Assembly (NCBI GenBank): GCA_013398175.1
Contig: VZRZ01001998.1
Location: forward strand, 485,122 to 549,121
Length of the DNA: 64,000 nt
Origin: Climacteris rufus
Lineage: Eukaryota; Chordata; Aves; Passeriformes; Climacteridae
Direction of reading: 5' to 3'
Shown: piece by piece, positions 22,793 to 34,250 of the stretch
Layout of the letters: every line of letters starts with the position of its first letter
How positions within the stretch are numbered: the first letter of the stretch is position 1
Translations under genes and position numbers: made by a program
Notes under the pieces: model-generated
Seen by the model: the letters and a program-made list of their open reading frames with translations, nothing else
Told to the model about the DNA's origin: nothing
Databases searched by the model: none

Positions 22793-23105
22793 CAGAGAAT
22801 CATAGAATAGTTTAGGTTGGAACGGACCTCTAAAGGTAATCTAGTCCAAGCCTTCTGCCACGAGCAGGGACACCTTCCACTACACCAGGTTCCACTCTGA
22901 ATATTTCCAGGGATGTGGCATCCACCACCTCTCTGGAAAGCCAGTGTTTCACCATCCTTGTTGTAAAAAACTTCTTCCTTGTGTCTAATCTAAACAGACC
23001 CTCCTTAATTTTAAAACCATCACCCCTTGTCTTATTGCAACAGGCCCTGACAAACAGTGTGTTCCCATCTCTGTTCAAGCTCCTTTGTTCAAACACTTCA
23101 GTACA
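22793..23105 (-). mobile_element. CR1 LINE, 3' end, minus strand
   Basis: Starting at the left (the element's 3' end), AGAATCATAGAATAG is followed by TTAGGTTGGAACGGACCTCT, AATCTAGTCCAAGCC and GCAGGGACACCTTCCACTA. Further in are TTTCCAGGGATG, TCCACCACCTCT and the AACTTCTTCCT portion. It then continues through the ACCATCACCCCTTGTCT segment, which lies further 5' in the element. It covers about 310 bp of 3' region, with no coding sequence. It differs from the 28.7 and 42.9 kb copies in the middle block ('ctctggaaagccagtg'), so it belongs to another CR1 subfamily. Confidence 0.93.
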
Positions 23106-26100
23106 AAACCACGTTCATGGAGAAGCTACATGTTCAGTCCTAACATGGTGGTAAAAAGAGCAGGAAAAGCTGGGACTGGTAATGAAAAAATCCTCCTGGA
23201 CCTTAAAATCTTCACTCAGGTAAAGCAAAAAAAGTAGTCTCTAAAAACTAGAAATTATGAATGACAGGATTTGGCCAGGCCCTAAGGCTGTCTTTTCTGC
23301 AAACAAAGTCACCCGTGCAGAAGTGATAGGTGCTAATTAATAAATAGTGCTGGTTTTAGTTTGCCAATTACTTATTGATACACCCGATACTCCTCTTTGA
23401 TAAGCCAGACTAAATTGGTAATAGCTTTTATCACCGCTGCGAGCAAGCAGAATCAAGCATCCAGAGCCTTCCCTTTTAAGTTGTTTATCTTCTGCTGTTA
23501 CAGAATTCTCTGCAGAGTTTGTTTGGAATTGCAATGAATTAAACACCTTATTTTTTAATTATTATTATTTGTATTGTAGTAATGCTTAGAAATCCCACTG
23601 TGGACAAGGGCTTTGCAGCTATGTGAATTCCACTCTAAAGACACAAAATGCTGCATCCTAGAGAGCTTACCCCTGAGCTTTGTGATTGATTGCTTATTCG
23701 TATTCCTTCCAAATGTTATCTCTGAGCGAGTGTTTTCTGTAATTTATGTCATATTCTATCTTCTGCCTTGGTTCGTGTCTGTATTTGGGGATGCAGTTTG
23801 CATGAAGCAGCTGAAAACTTAAAGCTGTATTGCACAGGCCAGCAGGCATACTCCACCAAGTACTGAGCCCTGTACTCCCTGCAGAATGAAACCAAATTCA
23901 AAGTAGAACAATAGGAGATTTTCTAACAATGCCAAGTAAGTTCATGAGGAAAAGACCAAAGGAAGAAAAAAAAAAAGGGAGACAACAAGACCCCTAACCA
24001 GTACGTTGGCATTGATTTGAAAAACTCAAATACACCATCACTTAGTGCGATCATTTCCTTTTGTTTTCTTCGGGGAAAAACCCCAAACTGAAACCCAACA
24101 TAGTAAACAGAGCAGATTGCTGGCCTTGGAGCACTGAGCCTCCAGAGCATGGATTAAAGGCATTCACCCTCCAACACACACAACTCCTCGAAGAACCAAA
24201 GATATAATGAATGCCCTCACAACCTATTAGCAGGCTTTATACTCTGAACAAGAGAATCCCGGGGCCCAGCCCTGAAAGGTCAGGAAATTTTTTCAGCTCA
24301 AACTAGACCTAATCAAGGTTTTCCCAAAAGCAAATGCAGGAAAATTCTGATTTGTAAGGGGAAAAATTTAAAGAAATAACATAATTCTCCCATTCTTTAG
24401 AGAATCTGAGCATAGTTGCAAATGATATGGGACTCTGAAGAGGAAAAAAACTGAAATTTGGTCTGGAAAGAGACAGAGGGACTTGTTTCTGCAACAGGGG
24501 GGCAATGATGGAGCCAACACCCACCAAGCTGTTCTTCTGGGATGTAGCAAGGTTTGAACAAGTTCTGAATCATGTTCACTAATTCCAGTGGCCATGGAGG
24601 TTGTCTGTCAGCTGAGCCTGCTTTACCCTCACTTTTGTTATTCTCAGCAAATTTCTATGTTAATCTTGCAGAAACAATCTTTTCTTTGCTAAAAACAGAG
24701 GGTTTCTTCCCTTTTTCTTTGACTGCAGGTATACTCTCACACCCCAACTGTCCTCTCACTCAGACACTTTTTTCATGAACAGAGCACACCTTTTCAGACA
24801 CCTCCCAAATTGTCACTAGTGATATTATCCACAGCTTTTGTTAATGACAAAGAATTAAGTTGGGCTCACAGTATCAAACAGGACTAGTTACAAAGTTTGA
24901 TGGTTTGTGGAAGAAAATACATCAAATGACAAAACCAAGTTTACCACACACATTTTTTGACCTTCTCTCCCCCTTTTCCAATATTCAAACATCCAACAAG
25001 GACTATTAGCTGCAAAAGAAAAGTATTTGCTCATGATACAGCTTAAAAGCAAAATCAAAATGTACAGCTGTCTGCCTCAAAAATGCCCTCCTACAGTTCA
25101 TTTACGGGTTTTCAAAGAGAAGGATTTTAGAAATGTAAAGAATAACTGACACTTTTTATATCCATAATGCATTCTTCCCTAGGCACATTTACGGCCTATA
25201 TAGTCTGTGGTATTTAAAAAATATCCTGAGATATAAAACCAGTGACTTAAATACAAAATCATTTTTTGAGACTAATGTAGTTTTATCAGTGGCAAGGATC
25301 CTGCGCTGTCTCTTTGACTGTGACCTATGCTTCACTTATATTAATCTGTGTGTTGGCCAGCCCTGCTTATCAGGCATTTGGTATTTGAGGTGAAGTTCTT
25401 TTTCAGGCTCTTTCCACTGCGCCATTTGTCTTCACAGCACAGATTCTCTCTTCTCCCGACTATTCCACTGACATCTTTGCTTGACTTCATGTTCTTCTAT
25501 CCACCCCCCAGGCTATGGCTGCCTGCTTATTTATGCTGTCGGCTTAATTTCTTGATTGATATTCTCACATTCCCCCTGCTACTTACTTATTTACATCCTG
25601 TGCTTGTTTCCAAGTCCTGCTCCTTTAAGATCACAGTGCTATTTTATTTATGGAAAAGAATCACTGTTTTCCACAGCATGTTCTTTATGCTTCTGCCACG
25701 ACCTTCTACAGTACCAGTTAATCATCCCAAATATTGCTATGCTCCAAGTGCCGTGTTTTTCAATCCTCTGTGCCTCTCTGGTGGAATTTTCTTCCTGGGG
25801 ACACCTCACCAGCTGAAGCAGTGCATCTTTTTTATTATATTCATTATTTAGCACCTAAACAGCACTACATTCTCTAGGTAAATAGAAGGGAAGGTACTTA
25901 CGCTACATTACTCATGACCTATGATTCTGATTTACCCTTCTCCAGGGTAAAATAGCAACAGTTCCCACAGTCAAAGGGTTTACCCCTGGGTAAAACAAAT
26001 TGGCAAAGAACAAAGTACCACATGAGCTTACATGGTAGTCTGATGGCAAAAGATACAACATCCTATATGGGGAGAGAGAGAAATGGCTACTCTTGTCTAT

Positions 26101-28428
26101 AAAGTAAATGTTTTGGGAGGTCTGTGAACACACAAAGGTAAAACGCTGGCTCAGGAAAGGCGGGAGAACTGGTTTCAGTAGGGTCACAGTTTCACTGGGC
26201 TGTTTGGTTGCTGAAGGATGAACTAGGGTGTGAGTATCAGGGAAGGAATCTCCCTTTGGCGTGAAAGAAAGGGTGAGAGAAAGTGTGACTTACCGTGGCC
26301 AGCAACTCAGAGAGAGTTTCACCTTGACTAAGTAGCCAGAAATCATCCTACCCAAAGTGCACTGCTCCTTCCAGCTACTGCCAGAATATTTTCAGTCCTC
26401 CAGCCAAAGGTTTGTCATGAGAAAGGCTGTACTAAGATTTCTTTGTACATAACAAAATGTTCTGTAGGCTTGTCTTGATGAATGCTGCTGATTTCTGTTA
26501 AAGTGACGACCTTGTACCTCCCCACCAGCACAGAGGGGACAAAATACTCAGCTCTGGTGTTTAAGAGCATCGTGCTGCTGCTGGGGCTTGCCATGCCCTT
26601 GGGAGCAATGCTGGGTTAACAGTATTGAGAAACAGGACAGCAGGTGAGGAGAAGAAACTGGGAATGTGATGGTTTAGGTGAATTCCCAAGTCTACCATAT
26701 GTCCCACATACATTATTTTTTAACGCTGTCAAATCCAGCACACTTGGAGTCTTGCCTGAGTGGTATCTGGTCCTGGTATAGCCAGATTCACTGGTACCCA
26801 AAGCTCTCCTCAACATACTGGAGACATACTCCGGCATACTCTGTGATATTTAAGAAGTGAAGTGCTTTGAGATGGACATGAGGAGGGAGGGAAGCCTGCC
26901 TTTCCTTTGCAGACATAAAATGGGGAATGCTCTAAAAACCCAAGATGCAGTAACTTGGTAAAACAGGCTAATTAGCGGCCTTATTTAACTGCCTTGCTTA
27001 ATTTGTTGGCTGCTAAGAAGTCAGAGTGTTTGTTTTGCTCTGGGGTGGAGAGCAGGGTCCAAGTCTGTCCTGCATGTGTACTGTACAGCAGGGGAAGGAA
27101 TGAGCAGAAGCTATTCATTTAACAAGTGGCAAAGTGATGCCACAGGGGGAAAAAATAGATGCAGCTGTGCCTGCAGCATTACTTAATCTTTCTCCTTCCA
27201 TTTCCTTCCATGAAGATTGAGCCCCAGCCAGCAGAGAAATAGCTGCTGGTGGTTATACAAAATATAATGCCCAAGTCCAGCCTGTAGCTAGGAGATACGT
27301 GTTTGGTTTTCCGCACAGTATCTTTTGTGTTTAAAGGTTCACAAAACTGTCCTTATTGACTCTGCCCCAGGACTGTGCCTCAGTGTTGGCATGGAGCTAG
27401 CTGGGCAATGCAAAAGAGGAATTTGGTTTGAAGCAAAAGTGCAGCCAACAGGGCAATAGCTGGGTCAGCAGCAGCAGGACTGACAGCACTGCCCTTACTG
27501 CCCTCCACACCCTCGGTGTCTGACAGGAACAGAATCTCAGCTGAAGTTGTCCTCAGAACTCTCTTCCCTCTCTCTGTGCCATCACAGTGAGCTCTGTATC
27601 CATGCCACATTGCATGGATCCTGCTGCCCTCAGTGGGGAACTGCAGGACTGGAAAGGACTTCCTGGGTTACAACCTGCTATTACAGACAGGCATTTAATC
27701 ACAAAGACACAATAACAACAAAAAGGCATAAATACCCATTTTTAATTCTCAGTTATATAAAGGCACATCCAAATATAAATCACAATGAAAACTTCAAAGA
27801 GAACTAAATTGCCTGATCCGGTGAATTGGATCCAAAGCAGCCTACCATCTAGCTACAGAAATACAGCTCACAAGACATTAATTAATACAGAAGCAGAAGG
27901 AAAGATTGATGCCAGATTTAAATAGGTGTGTTTCAAATCACAGTCCAGTCCAAAACATCTTGAGTTACATTCCTGAATTGCACAATTAGTAGTGGGTGGT
28001 AGGGGGTGTCCTGCCCATTTGGAAGATGGTCCCTGTCATTTTGGCTACATCAAAACTCAGGGCACTGAGATTTCAGTGCTCTGGTTTTACTCGTTTACCC
28101 ATGAGCCCCTCTGCTCACGCAGAACAGAAAGCTTTTTTCTTCCATCCTTTGATGTAAAACAAAAATGATAAAAATTGACAGAAAAATTCAACTATCAAGA
28201 GTCTGCCAGAACATGCAAAAAGAGGAGAAACAGAGATTAATGGATCCCAGCACCACATATCCATTTTGTATCCTGTTTGGAGATGGACAGTAGAGATACC
28301 ATGGATATTTTACCATTGCATTGGCGAGCACGCATGACACGATGGAAGAGGCCTGGCAATCCCTCCATCCTGTCCTACCCTTGTGCACCTTACACCTACT
28401 GTTATCTTTCTGCTAAAAGGAACTGGCT
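23106..28428. other. Single-copy non-coding stretch
   Basis: The longest frame is 167 codons on the plus strand (25348-25851). It is dominated by Phe, Leu, Pro and Ser because the plus strand is pyrimidine-rich there, and shows no domain. An A-run lies at 23966-23977. No CR1, LTR, tRNA or MIR-like sequence was recognised in these 5 kb, which is notable next to the CR1-rich flanks. Confidence 0.5.
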
Positions 28429-28446
28429 TCTCTCTCTCTCCTGCAG
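28429..28446 (+). other. Strong splice-acceptor-like site
   Basis: A (TC)-repeat polypyrimidine run ends in CTCCTGCAG with the AG at 28445-28446, followed by G. This is a near-ideal vertebrate 3' splice site. The frame 28277-28510 spans it without a recognisable product, so an exon is not supported. It may be a cryptic or lncRNA acceptor. Confidence 0.25.
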
Positions 28447-28727
28447 GGCTGAGCTGATTCCAGGTGTCTGTGCTGAGATGGAGAGAGCTCCCTCCACTCC
28501 CACTGCATGAGCTTGCTGTGCATGTACGACAGTGAGAAGGGGTCAGGACCAACCCCAGTTAGCACCAGTGGGAATTTCACAAGTGGGTTTAAAGAGAACA
28601 GAGCTCCATTGCTTTACTGACACACCCTTCTCACTGCTCTGCCTTTGGATCCATTGGAATAATGTTCCTTTGGAGCAATGGTTTCCAAGTGTCACTGACT
28701 ACTGATTCCTTGGCAGAGAAGGCATCA
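28447..28727. other. Non-coding stretch
   Basis: 28672-28715 (GCAATGGTTTCCAAGTGT and following) is vaguely like the end of a hAT-type element, too weak to call. Nothing else was seen. Confidence 0.4.
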
Positions 28728-29080
28728 GGGTGACCTAACTGTGGCCTTGCAGTGCCTGAAGGAAGCCTACAAGAAAGATGGAGAGAGACTTTTTACAAGG
28801 GGATGGAGCATCAGCACAAGAAGGAAATGGCTTCAAACTGAAAGGGAGTAGGTTTAGATAAGATATTTGGTAGAAATTCTTTACTGTGAGGGATATGAGG
28901 CACTGGAACAGATTTCCCAGAGGAGCTGTGGCTGCCCCATCCCTGGCAGTGTTCAAGGCCAGGTTGGACGGGGCTTGGAGCAACCTGGGATAGTGGAAGG
29001 TGTCCCTGCCCCTGGCAGAGGGTTAGAATGAGATGATCTTCAATATCCTTTCCAACCCAAACCATTCTAAGATTCTAAAA
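28728..29080 (+). mobile_element. CR1 LINE, longest 3' fragment in the window
   Basis: About 350 bp of CR1 3' region in order: GTGGCCTTGCAGTGCCTGAA, CTACAAGAAAGATGGAGAG, GACTTTTTACAAGGGG, GGCTTCAAACTGAAAGGGAG, TTTAGATAAGATATT, then CTGTGGCTGCCCCATCCC. The end is AACCTGGGATAGTGGAAGG, CCTTTCCAACCCAAACC and ATTCTAAGATTCTAAAA. It shares its terminal 200 bp closely with the copy at 19.9 kb, so both belong to the same or sister subfamilies. 5'-truncated, no ORF. Confidence 0.95.
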
Positions 29081-30615
29081 TGTACTTAAGAAAGGGCTGG
29101 TTTAGTTCCTCAGAGTGGTAATGCTCAGTTCACACCTCATCTTTAATTCTTGTAGCAGTATTTTCTCTCACGGAGAGACCTCCCAGAGGACCCTCCCTCA
29201 GCATGACTAACATGCTTCACTGTACCTCAGCACATTACCCTGTGCTTGCATATTTGCAAAGCAGTCAGGATGTAACAACGACAGAGCTTGTGCACAATGC
29301 CTGGCCCAGGTCTGAGGATGACATGTCCTATTCATCCAAGGAGACATCTATTAAACTTACTATTGTCTACCCTAAGGGGAGAGCACGTTGTACAGCAGTG
29401 AGGCCTTCAAGAAATCCTCGAGGCTGGCTGAGACACCGGCTCTGTGCACACAGACAATAAGCACCTGGGAAATTCCATATGAATAACAGTCTGACTTAAG
29501 TCCTGACTTAAGTGAGGTGAAGATGAACATGTGGGCGTAAGGGCAACACATTCCTGAGGCTTAAATGATTTATAAAAGAAAACCTGGCTTGAAAAGAAAA
29601 CAAGCAGTTGGTTTAGTCAGTTGCTTATTAAAACCTTGTGCATTACCTCTTGACCATGGTATTTTTAAGATCTCGCCCTACAAAGCACTGGCACCTTCTC
29701 AAAGGTAATGAATGTTCATACCTGACAGCAAAGCTGGACAAAGGGAGCACTTGGTGACTTTCACAATAAAACTCACAGAGAGGATGGAGGAATTAGAAAA
29801 GCAAAGCCTCAGGCTTGGATGATCAGAAAATCCTGAAGGAGTTCAGATGCTTTTCTGAACCTGCTCTGCCTAGAAATCACAAAGGATCTGCTTCTCTCAT
29901 GTGAATCACAATACTGTTCTGGTTTCAGCTGGAAACTACACCATATTTCAGCAGATTTTTCTGCTTTCAGCCTAAAAGCAAAAATTGCAAGAGCACAATA
30001 AACATTCTGTTAAGTCTGACCAAACTTCTAGCCTCAGAAAAAATACTTATCCTTGCTTTATTAGACCCAATTTGGATCACCCATCTGTTGTCTGAGGGAG
30101 TTTGAAAGCTCATGGGTGGAATAAAAAAAACCTTTCCATCTTCTTAACTATTCCACTGGCATTTGCTTAGTAGTTTGCTGCCAACCAAGAAGCGTCTGAA
30201 GGGGACAGCACCTGAAGCTTTTTGGAACTGGCTTAGTGCAAACTACGTAACAAGCAAGTGACAAGTGTATTGTGTATTGTCACGGGCATCTTTCCTCATA
30301 AAGAAAAAAAGGCATGTATAGATCTGGAGTTATTTTCCCCTCTCCTCTTTATTACTTTTCCTTTGTTCTCTTGCTTATCTATTCCTTTTTAATGCAGAAG
30401 ATAATACAATTCCTATTCTCCTGACTTGTGATATTCAATGCATTTTGACATGTGATGCTGGTTGATGAAATTGGAGGAGAAAAGCTGCATGATGATTTAA
30501 AGTGTTATTTTCATGATTGTGCCACTCTGGAGTATGGCACAAAGGCAAACATGACACATGAGTCTCCCAAAGAAAATAATCAGGATGACAGAACGTTAAA
30601 TTAAAAATTAGACTG
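29081..30615. other. Single-copy non-coding stretch
   Basis: Only an unrecognised 85-codon frame (29203-29460). 29925-29950 (CTGGTTTCAGCTGG) resembles the first bases of some bird ERV-L LTRs, but no LTR body follows. Confidence 0.5.
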
Positions 30616-30632
30616 TCCTGGTTAAACCAGGA
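30616..30632. repeat. Perfect palindrome with 8-bp arms
   Basis: TCCTGGTTAAACCAGGA is an exact inverted repeat around a single central base. CCTGGTTAAACCA-like words are also found near LTR ends of some avian ERV-L copies. Flanking sequence does not show an LTR, so only the palindrome is claimed. Confidence 0.7.
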
Positions 30633-33000
30633 TGTCTGGACATCTAACCTTATAGGATTATATCTAACATCCTTTTACCAGCGACAGTTAATGCTTGAAG
30701 GGATTTTATTCTCATGTAATCCCTGCATTGCTTTCAAATCTGCTTGTTTGGGGAGATATAATTAAAACTTATTATTCCTCCTTTCTCTGCCAACCAACTG
30801 TCAGAGAGCAGGAACAGAGAAAACAAGATTTCTTTACCAGTGAAAACCCATTTTATAACTAAACCCCTACATATCTACTTAATTTAAAACCTAAGGATCA
30901 GTGCAGCCCTTTTCACTGGCAAAATGTAGTGGACATGTATCAAATTTTCTTTCAGGAAAAACAAAATAAAATGTTGACAAATCACTCAAGAAACAGAGTT
31001 TCAGAAACAATCTCCTTCTCATCCTCCTTTCTCTTTGTTCTGCATCTTAGCATGTATCAGCTGACTTTTGCATATGATGCAGTAAAATCACTAGACAATT
31101 ACATTTTCCCATATCATTCTACATGTCTTGTCTATTTAGTGGAAAAGAATAAAAAAAATCCCATTGTATATAGTACACAAACATCACTGGATAAAAGTGG
31201 AAACCCCACATGAAATCTAGGAGGAATTCTCTAACATACATATAGTACACATGAAAAATATTGTGCTGTTTAGATCCCTGAAGGATTTTGAGAGATTTGA
31301 CAACCTTAAACCCAGGGATTCAGGACTTTTTCATTGCTGATACACTCTCTCATGTCAGTTCAGGTTGAACTTAATAGCATAAACCCAGGATATGAAGGAT
31401 GGCATCTCTACTGGTTTCAGAGAGGACAGAGAAACCTGCAAGGAAAGCTTTATGTACCATGTGGCCAGAATAAATTAAAGCTTTGCTTTTATTTCAGGCA
31501 TTTAAATAAATTTATAATGGCAAAACTCAGTGTGGACTAAAGAGTAGCTGGAAAATCCCTGGTGTCTATTAGTTGCATTATAGCAAACAGATTTTTATTT
31601 CTTCTCTCTACAGACGTTTGTCTTCTCAGTAATGCAAAAAAATTTCTCCCTCTTCTCCATTCCCCTCCAGACCACCCTTCCTTGCTCTGCACACACTGGC
31701 TCTTCTTCTGCCCAGTGTCCAAAAGCAGACTAAGCACAGCTCAAGCTCCTCTCCTGCCCTGGGACAGCAGTGCACAAACACTCCCTACCCCGTGCCAGAC
31801 CCAGTCTTCACCTCACAGTCTGCTTTTGGCTTTCCCTGTGAAGTGCCACAAGAGATGTGGCTTTATACAGCTGTGACACGTTTCCCCTCTTCCAGGACTG
31901 ACAGACTCTACACAAAGCTGGTTTGTGGTGGTTACCTGAATCATCTCATGCCTCATGGAGTGCTCACAGCTTTGTTGTTAGTATGGTATTAATGTTGGCC
32001 CATCCCTGACAGACAGGCACCACATGAGTAATCCCTGCCTGCAGCCCTCACCCCTTGCCAAGACCCCAGCAGACCTGTTAGTCACAGCTGCCTGCAAAAA
32101 GACTAATATGACCTTTCTGGAAGAAAATAAGGCTAGTCCCCAGTGCTGAGACACCTCTCCAGTATAGGCATAGCTATCCAACTGTGTCCAGCAAGATCCC
32201 AGCTGGGGCAGCCCTGACCCCACCATTTGGGCACAGCAGGTACCTGGGGGTAGCCTTGCTTCCTTGGAGAGGAAACTGCAGCCTGCCTGGAATTACTTCT
32301 TAGCAGATTTCAAAGGACAAGCCAGTCAATTATTCTTCTAGGAAGAAAACCACAGTAGCAAGTGATCCTATAGAGTTTGGTGTGCATCTACATCCTGAAG
32401 CTGAGAAGAAGAATGATTTAATAAATAAAAGAGGGTAGTGTAAAGGCACTCTCATAGGCACTCGAGGTCAGCAATCACAGCAGTTACCATATGGCACTAC
32501 AGGAAGCTGGGAGGTGTGAGGGAGGGTACAGGCTCCCAATTATCCTGGAGTGGTACCTGGCAGATGATGGGCGTTGGGTGGCTGTGCCGTATTCATCACC
32601 CAACAGATTCCGCAGTCAAACCACAGCAACCTGTGCTCGATCTATGAGGTCACAGCAGTGTCAGTGCCAAGCAACTACAGCTCCTTGTTTTCTTCAGATA
32701 AGATTTTCTGAACAGCAAAAGAATAAAAATACTTAAAACCAATCTTCCCTGCAAAAGTGTGGGTGTGATTATCACATGGCGTGGATCACTCAGCTCAGCC
32801 CCATGATAATTGATGGGGCTGTACTCATTTAATACCGGCTCGGGTTTGATACATAAACATCTAGCATTCCCTTTAGAAGGCAAAATTAAACAGGTTTTGG
32901 GGCTTTTTGAAAGCTAGGACTGAATTCACTGAGTACTTAATATTTTTTTAAAACCACTATTGATTATATAAGTAAAGAAATTCCAAAGAAGTAAACTTCC
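30633..33000. other. Single-copy non-coding stretch
   Basis: Unrecognised frames of about 60-104 codons only (for example 31562-31876 plus). A pyrimidine-rich segment at 31600-31830 explains the longer open frames there. No repeat was assigned. Confidence 0.5.
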
Positions 33001-33260
33001 CGACAGCAGTTCCTTCAAAGAAAGAAAACAAGTAGGTTTTTATTTACCTGTGAGGTCCTCTAACTAGCAATTTCAGTCACCCAGAGGTGGCTGATTGAAA
33101 TATTGATTAAGGTCTATTTCCTGCATTATGCTCCAGTGGCAGCTTTACTGCAGCTCATTTTTACATGCTAAAGGAATGCATTGTTTGGCAAAAAATGCAG
33201 TAACTAGATCGGGTTTTTAAGTCATTTTTAGACTAACCTAAATTCAGCCTGACTTTTCTG
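33001..33260. other. Candidate conserved non-coding element
   Basis: Contains TTTATTTAC (33039-33047; on the minus strand GTAAATAAA, a forkhead-type site), ATTGAAATATTGATTAAGG (about 33096-33114) and other homeodomain-like words. It has no repeat signature or open frame. The call is by word content only. Confidence 0.25.
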
Positions 33261-33350
33261 ACTCTCTAGCAGACATAAGCAATACAGGTCTTAATCTTGA
33301 GGTGGAGAATTAGTATCTACAAAGGATGAGAAGATTTGGATAAAAGATGA
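33261..33350. other. Spacer before CR1 copy
   Basis: Nothing identified. Confidence 0.4.
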
Positions 33351-33474
33351 GAAGCATTTCGACAATGCTCTGAGGCACATGGTGGGATTCTTGGGGTGGT
33401 CCTGTGCAGAGCCAGGAGTTGGACTCGATGATCCTTATGGGTTCCTTCCAACTCAGGATATTCTATGATTCTAA
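33351..33474 (+). mobile_element. CR1 LINE, short 3' end of a distinct subfamily
   Basis: GACAATGCTCTGAGGCACA, TTCTTGGGGTGGTCCTGTGC, GAGCCAGGAGTTGGACTCG and ATGATCCTTATGGGTTCC are followed by TTCCAACTCAGGATATTC and TATGATTCTAAG. The 'cacatggtg ... tcctgtgcagagccaggagttggactcgatgatcc' class of ending differs from the 'ccatccctgg' class in the other copies. It marks a separate CR1 lineage. Only about 125 bp remain. Confidence 0.92.
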
Positions 33475-34181
33475 GATACTTCAGTCCCAATGTGCTAAAT
33501 AGATGGCCCAGAGATTAATCCTACAGCACAGTCTAAGCTATTTATACTGGTGGTGTAGAACTTGGCTACAATCCTGGATATGACACATTTCACTCTTCTT
33601 CATTCCCTCCTGTTTCTTGTGCTCCCCTCTTAGATCCTGAAATTCAGTCCTGTGTTCAAATACATCCCTATTCAGAACAGATTGTGAGTCATAAAATTTC
33701 TTTTGACCATTCAGTTTTAGTCTGAATAAGGAGCTTAGTATTAAACCAAAATTTTTGATATTACTTTTGGATATCTTTAAGGAAATTTCAAATTTCTGTT
33801 TCTGGGCACAACCCAAAACATGAGTGATGAGAGCCAGAAGAAGTTGGCAAAAGTGCTGTAGAGCTCCTGATGCAGACAGTCTCTTCCTTAAAGCAGGTCA
33901 AAGTAGCAGTAGCTTTCAAAAAAGTCTAGGCAAGCCTTCAACAATCCAGTAAGTTCATACTTTTCATAAGCCATGAAACAGGTATTACACTGTAAAAGCT
34001 AACAACTAAAAAACCAGTTCCCTTCATCCCAGAAAAAGCTCTTTGGATGGGGGACTATGAAAAATAATCAGTTTTTAATCAGTTTGTGACTATTAAAATA
34101 AGTAATATTTGGATAGATATTGTATCCACTCACAATTTTTCTACTTGTGTGCAGTAATGAATTCAAGTTATCACTGATACA
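33475..34181. other. Single-copy non-coding stretch
   Basis: At 34042-34060 TTTGGATGGGGGAC matches the 5S rRNA core at 12 of 13 positions (TTGGATGGGAGAC), but its flanks do not follow 5S. It is recorded as a possible third, weaker 5S-like piece. No gene was seen. Confidence 0.4.
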
Positions 34182-34250
34182 GGGCCAAATTCTACTAACC
34201 AAGGTCCATGGTGTTAAGTAAGTGATTTATGTCAGGCCAGAATTTGCCTT
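34182..34250. repeat. Ancient palindromic interspersed repeat (MITE-like)
   Basis: GGCCAAATTCT (34183-34193) is matched by AGAATTTGCC (34239-34248) in reverse complement, with one base missing. The interior reads like the 'gttac ... gatttac ... cagaatttgg' pattern of old palindromic DNA elements common in reptiles and birds. Such elements are non-autonomous and long inactive. I cannot give a database name. Confidence 0.45.

Noticed and set aside
22830..23154. Frames on both strands (88 and 79 codons)
   Set aside because: They fall in the minus-strand CR1 copy, in its non-coding 3' end.
25348..25851. 167-codon frame with hydrophobic, membrane-like product
   Set aside because: The hydrophobicity reflects pyrimidine-rich DNA (Phe, Leu, Ser, Pro codons). 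No family match, start context or splice signals were seen.
29925..29950. CTGGTTTCAGCTGG as start of an ERV-L LTR
   Set aside because: No LTR body, polyadenylation region or matching end could be found downstream.
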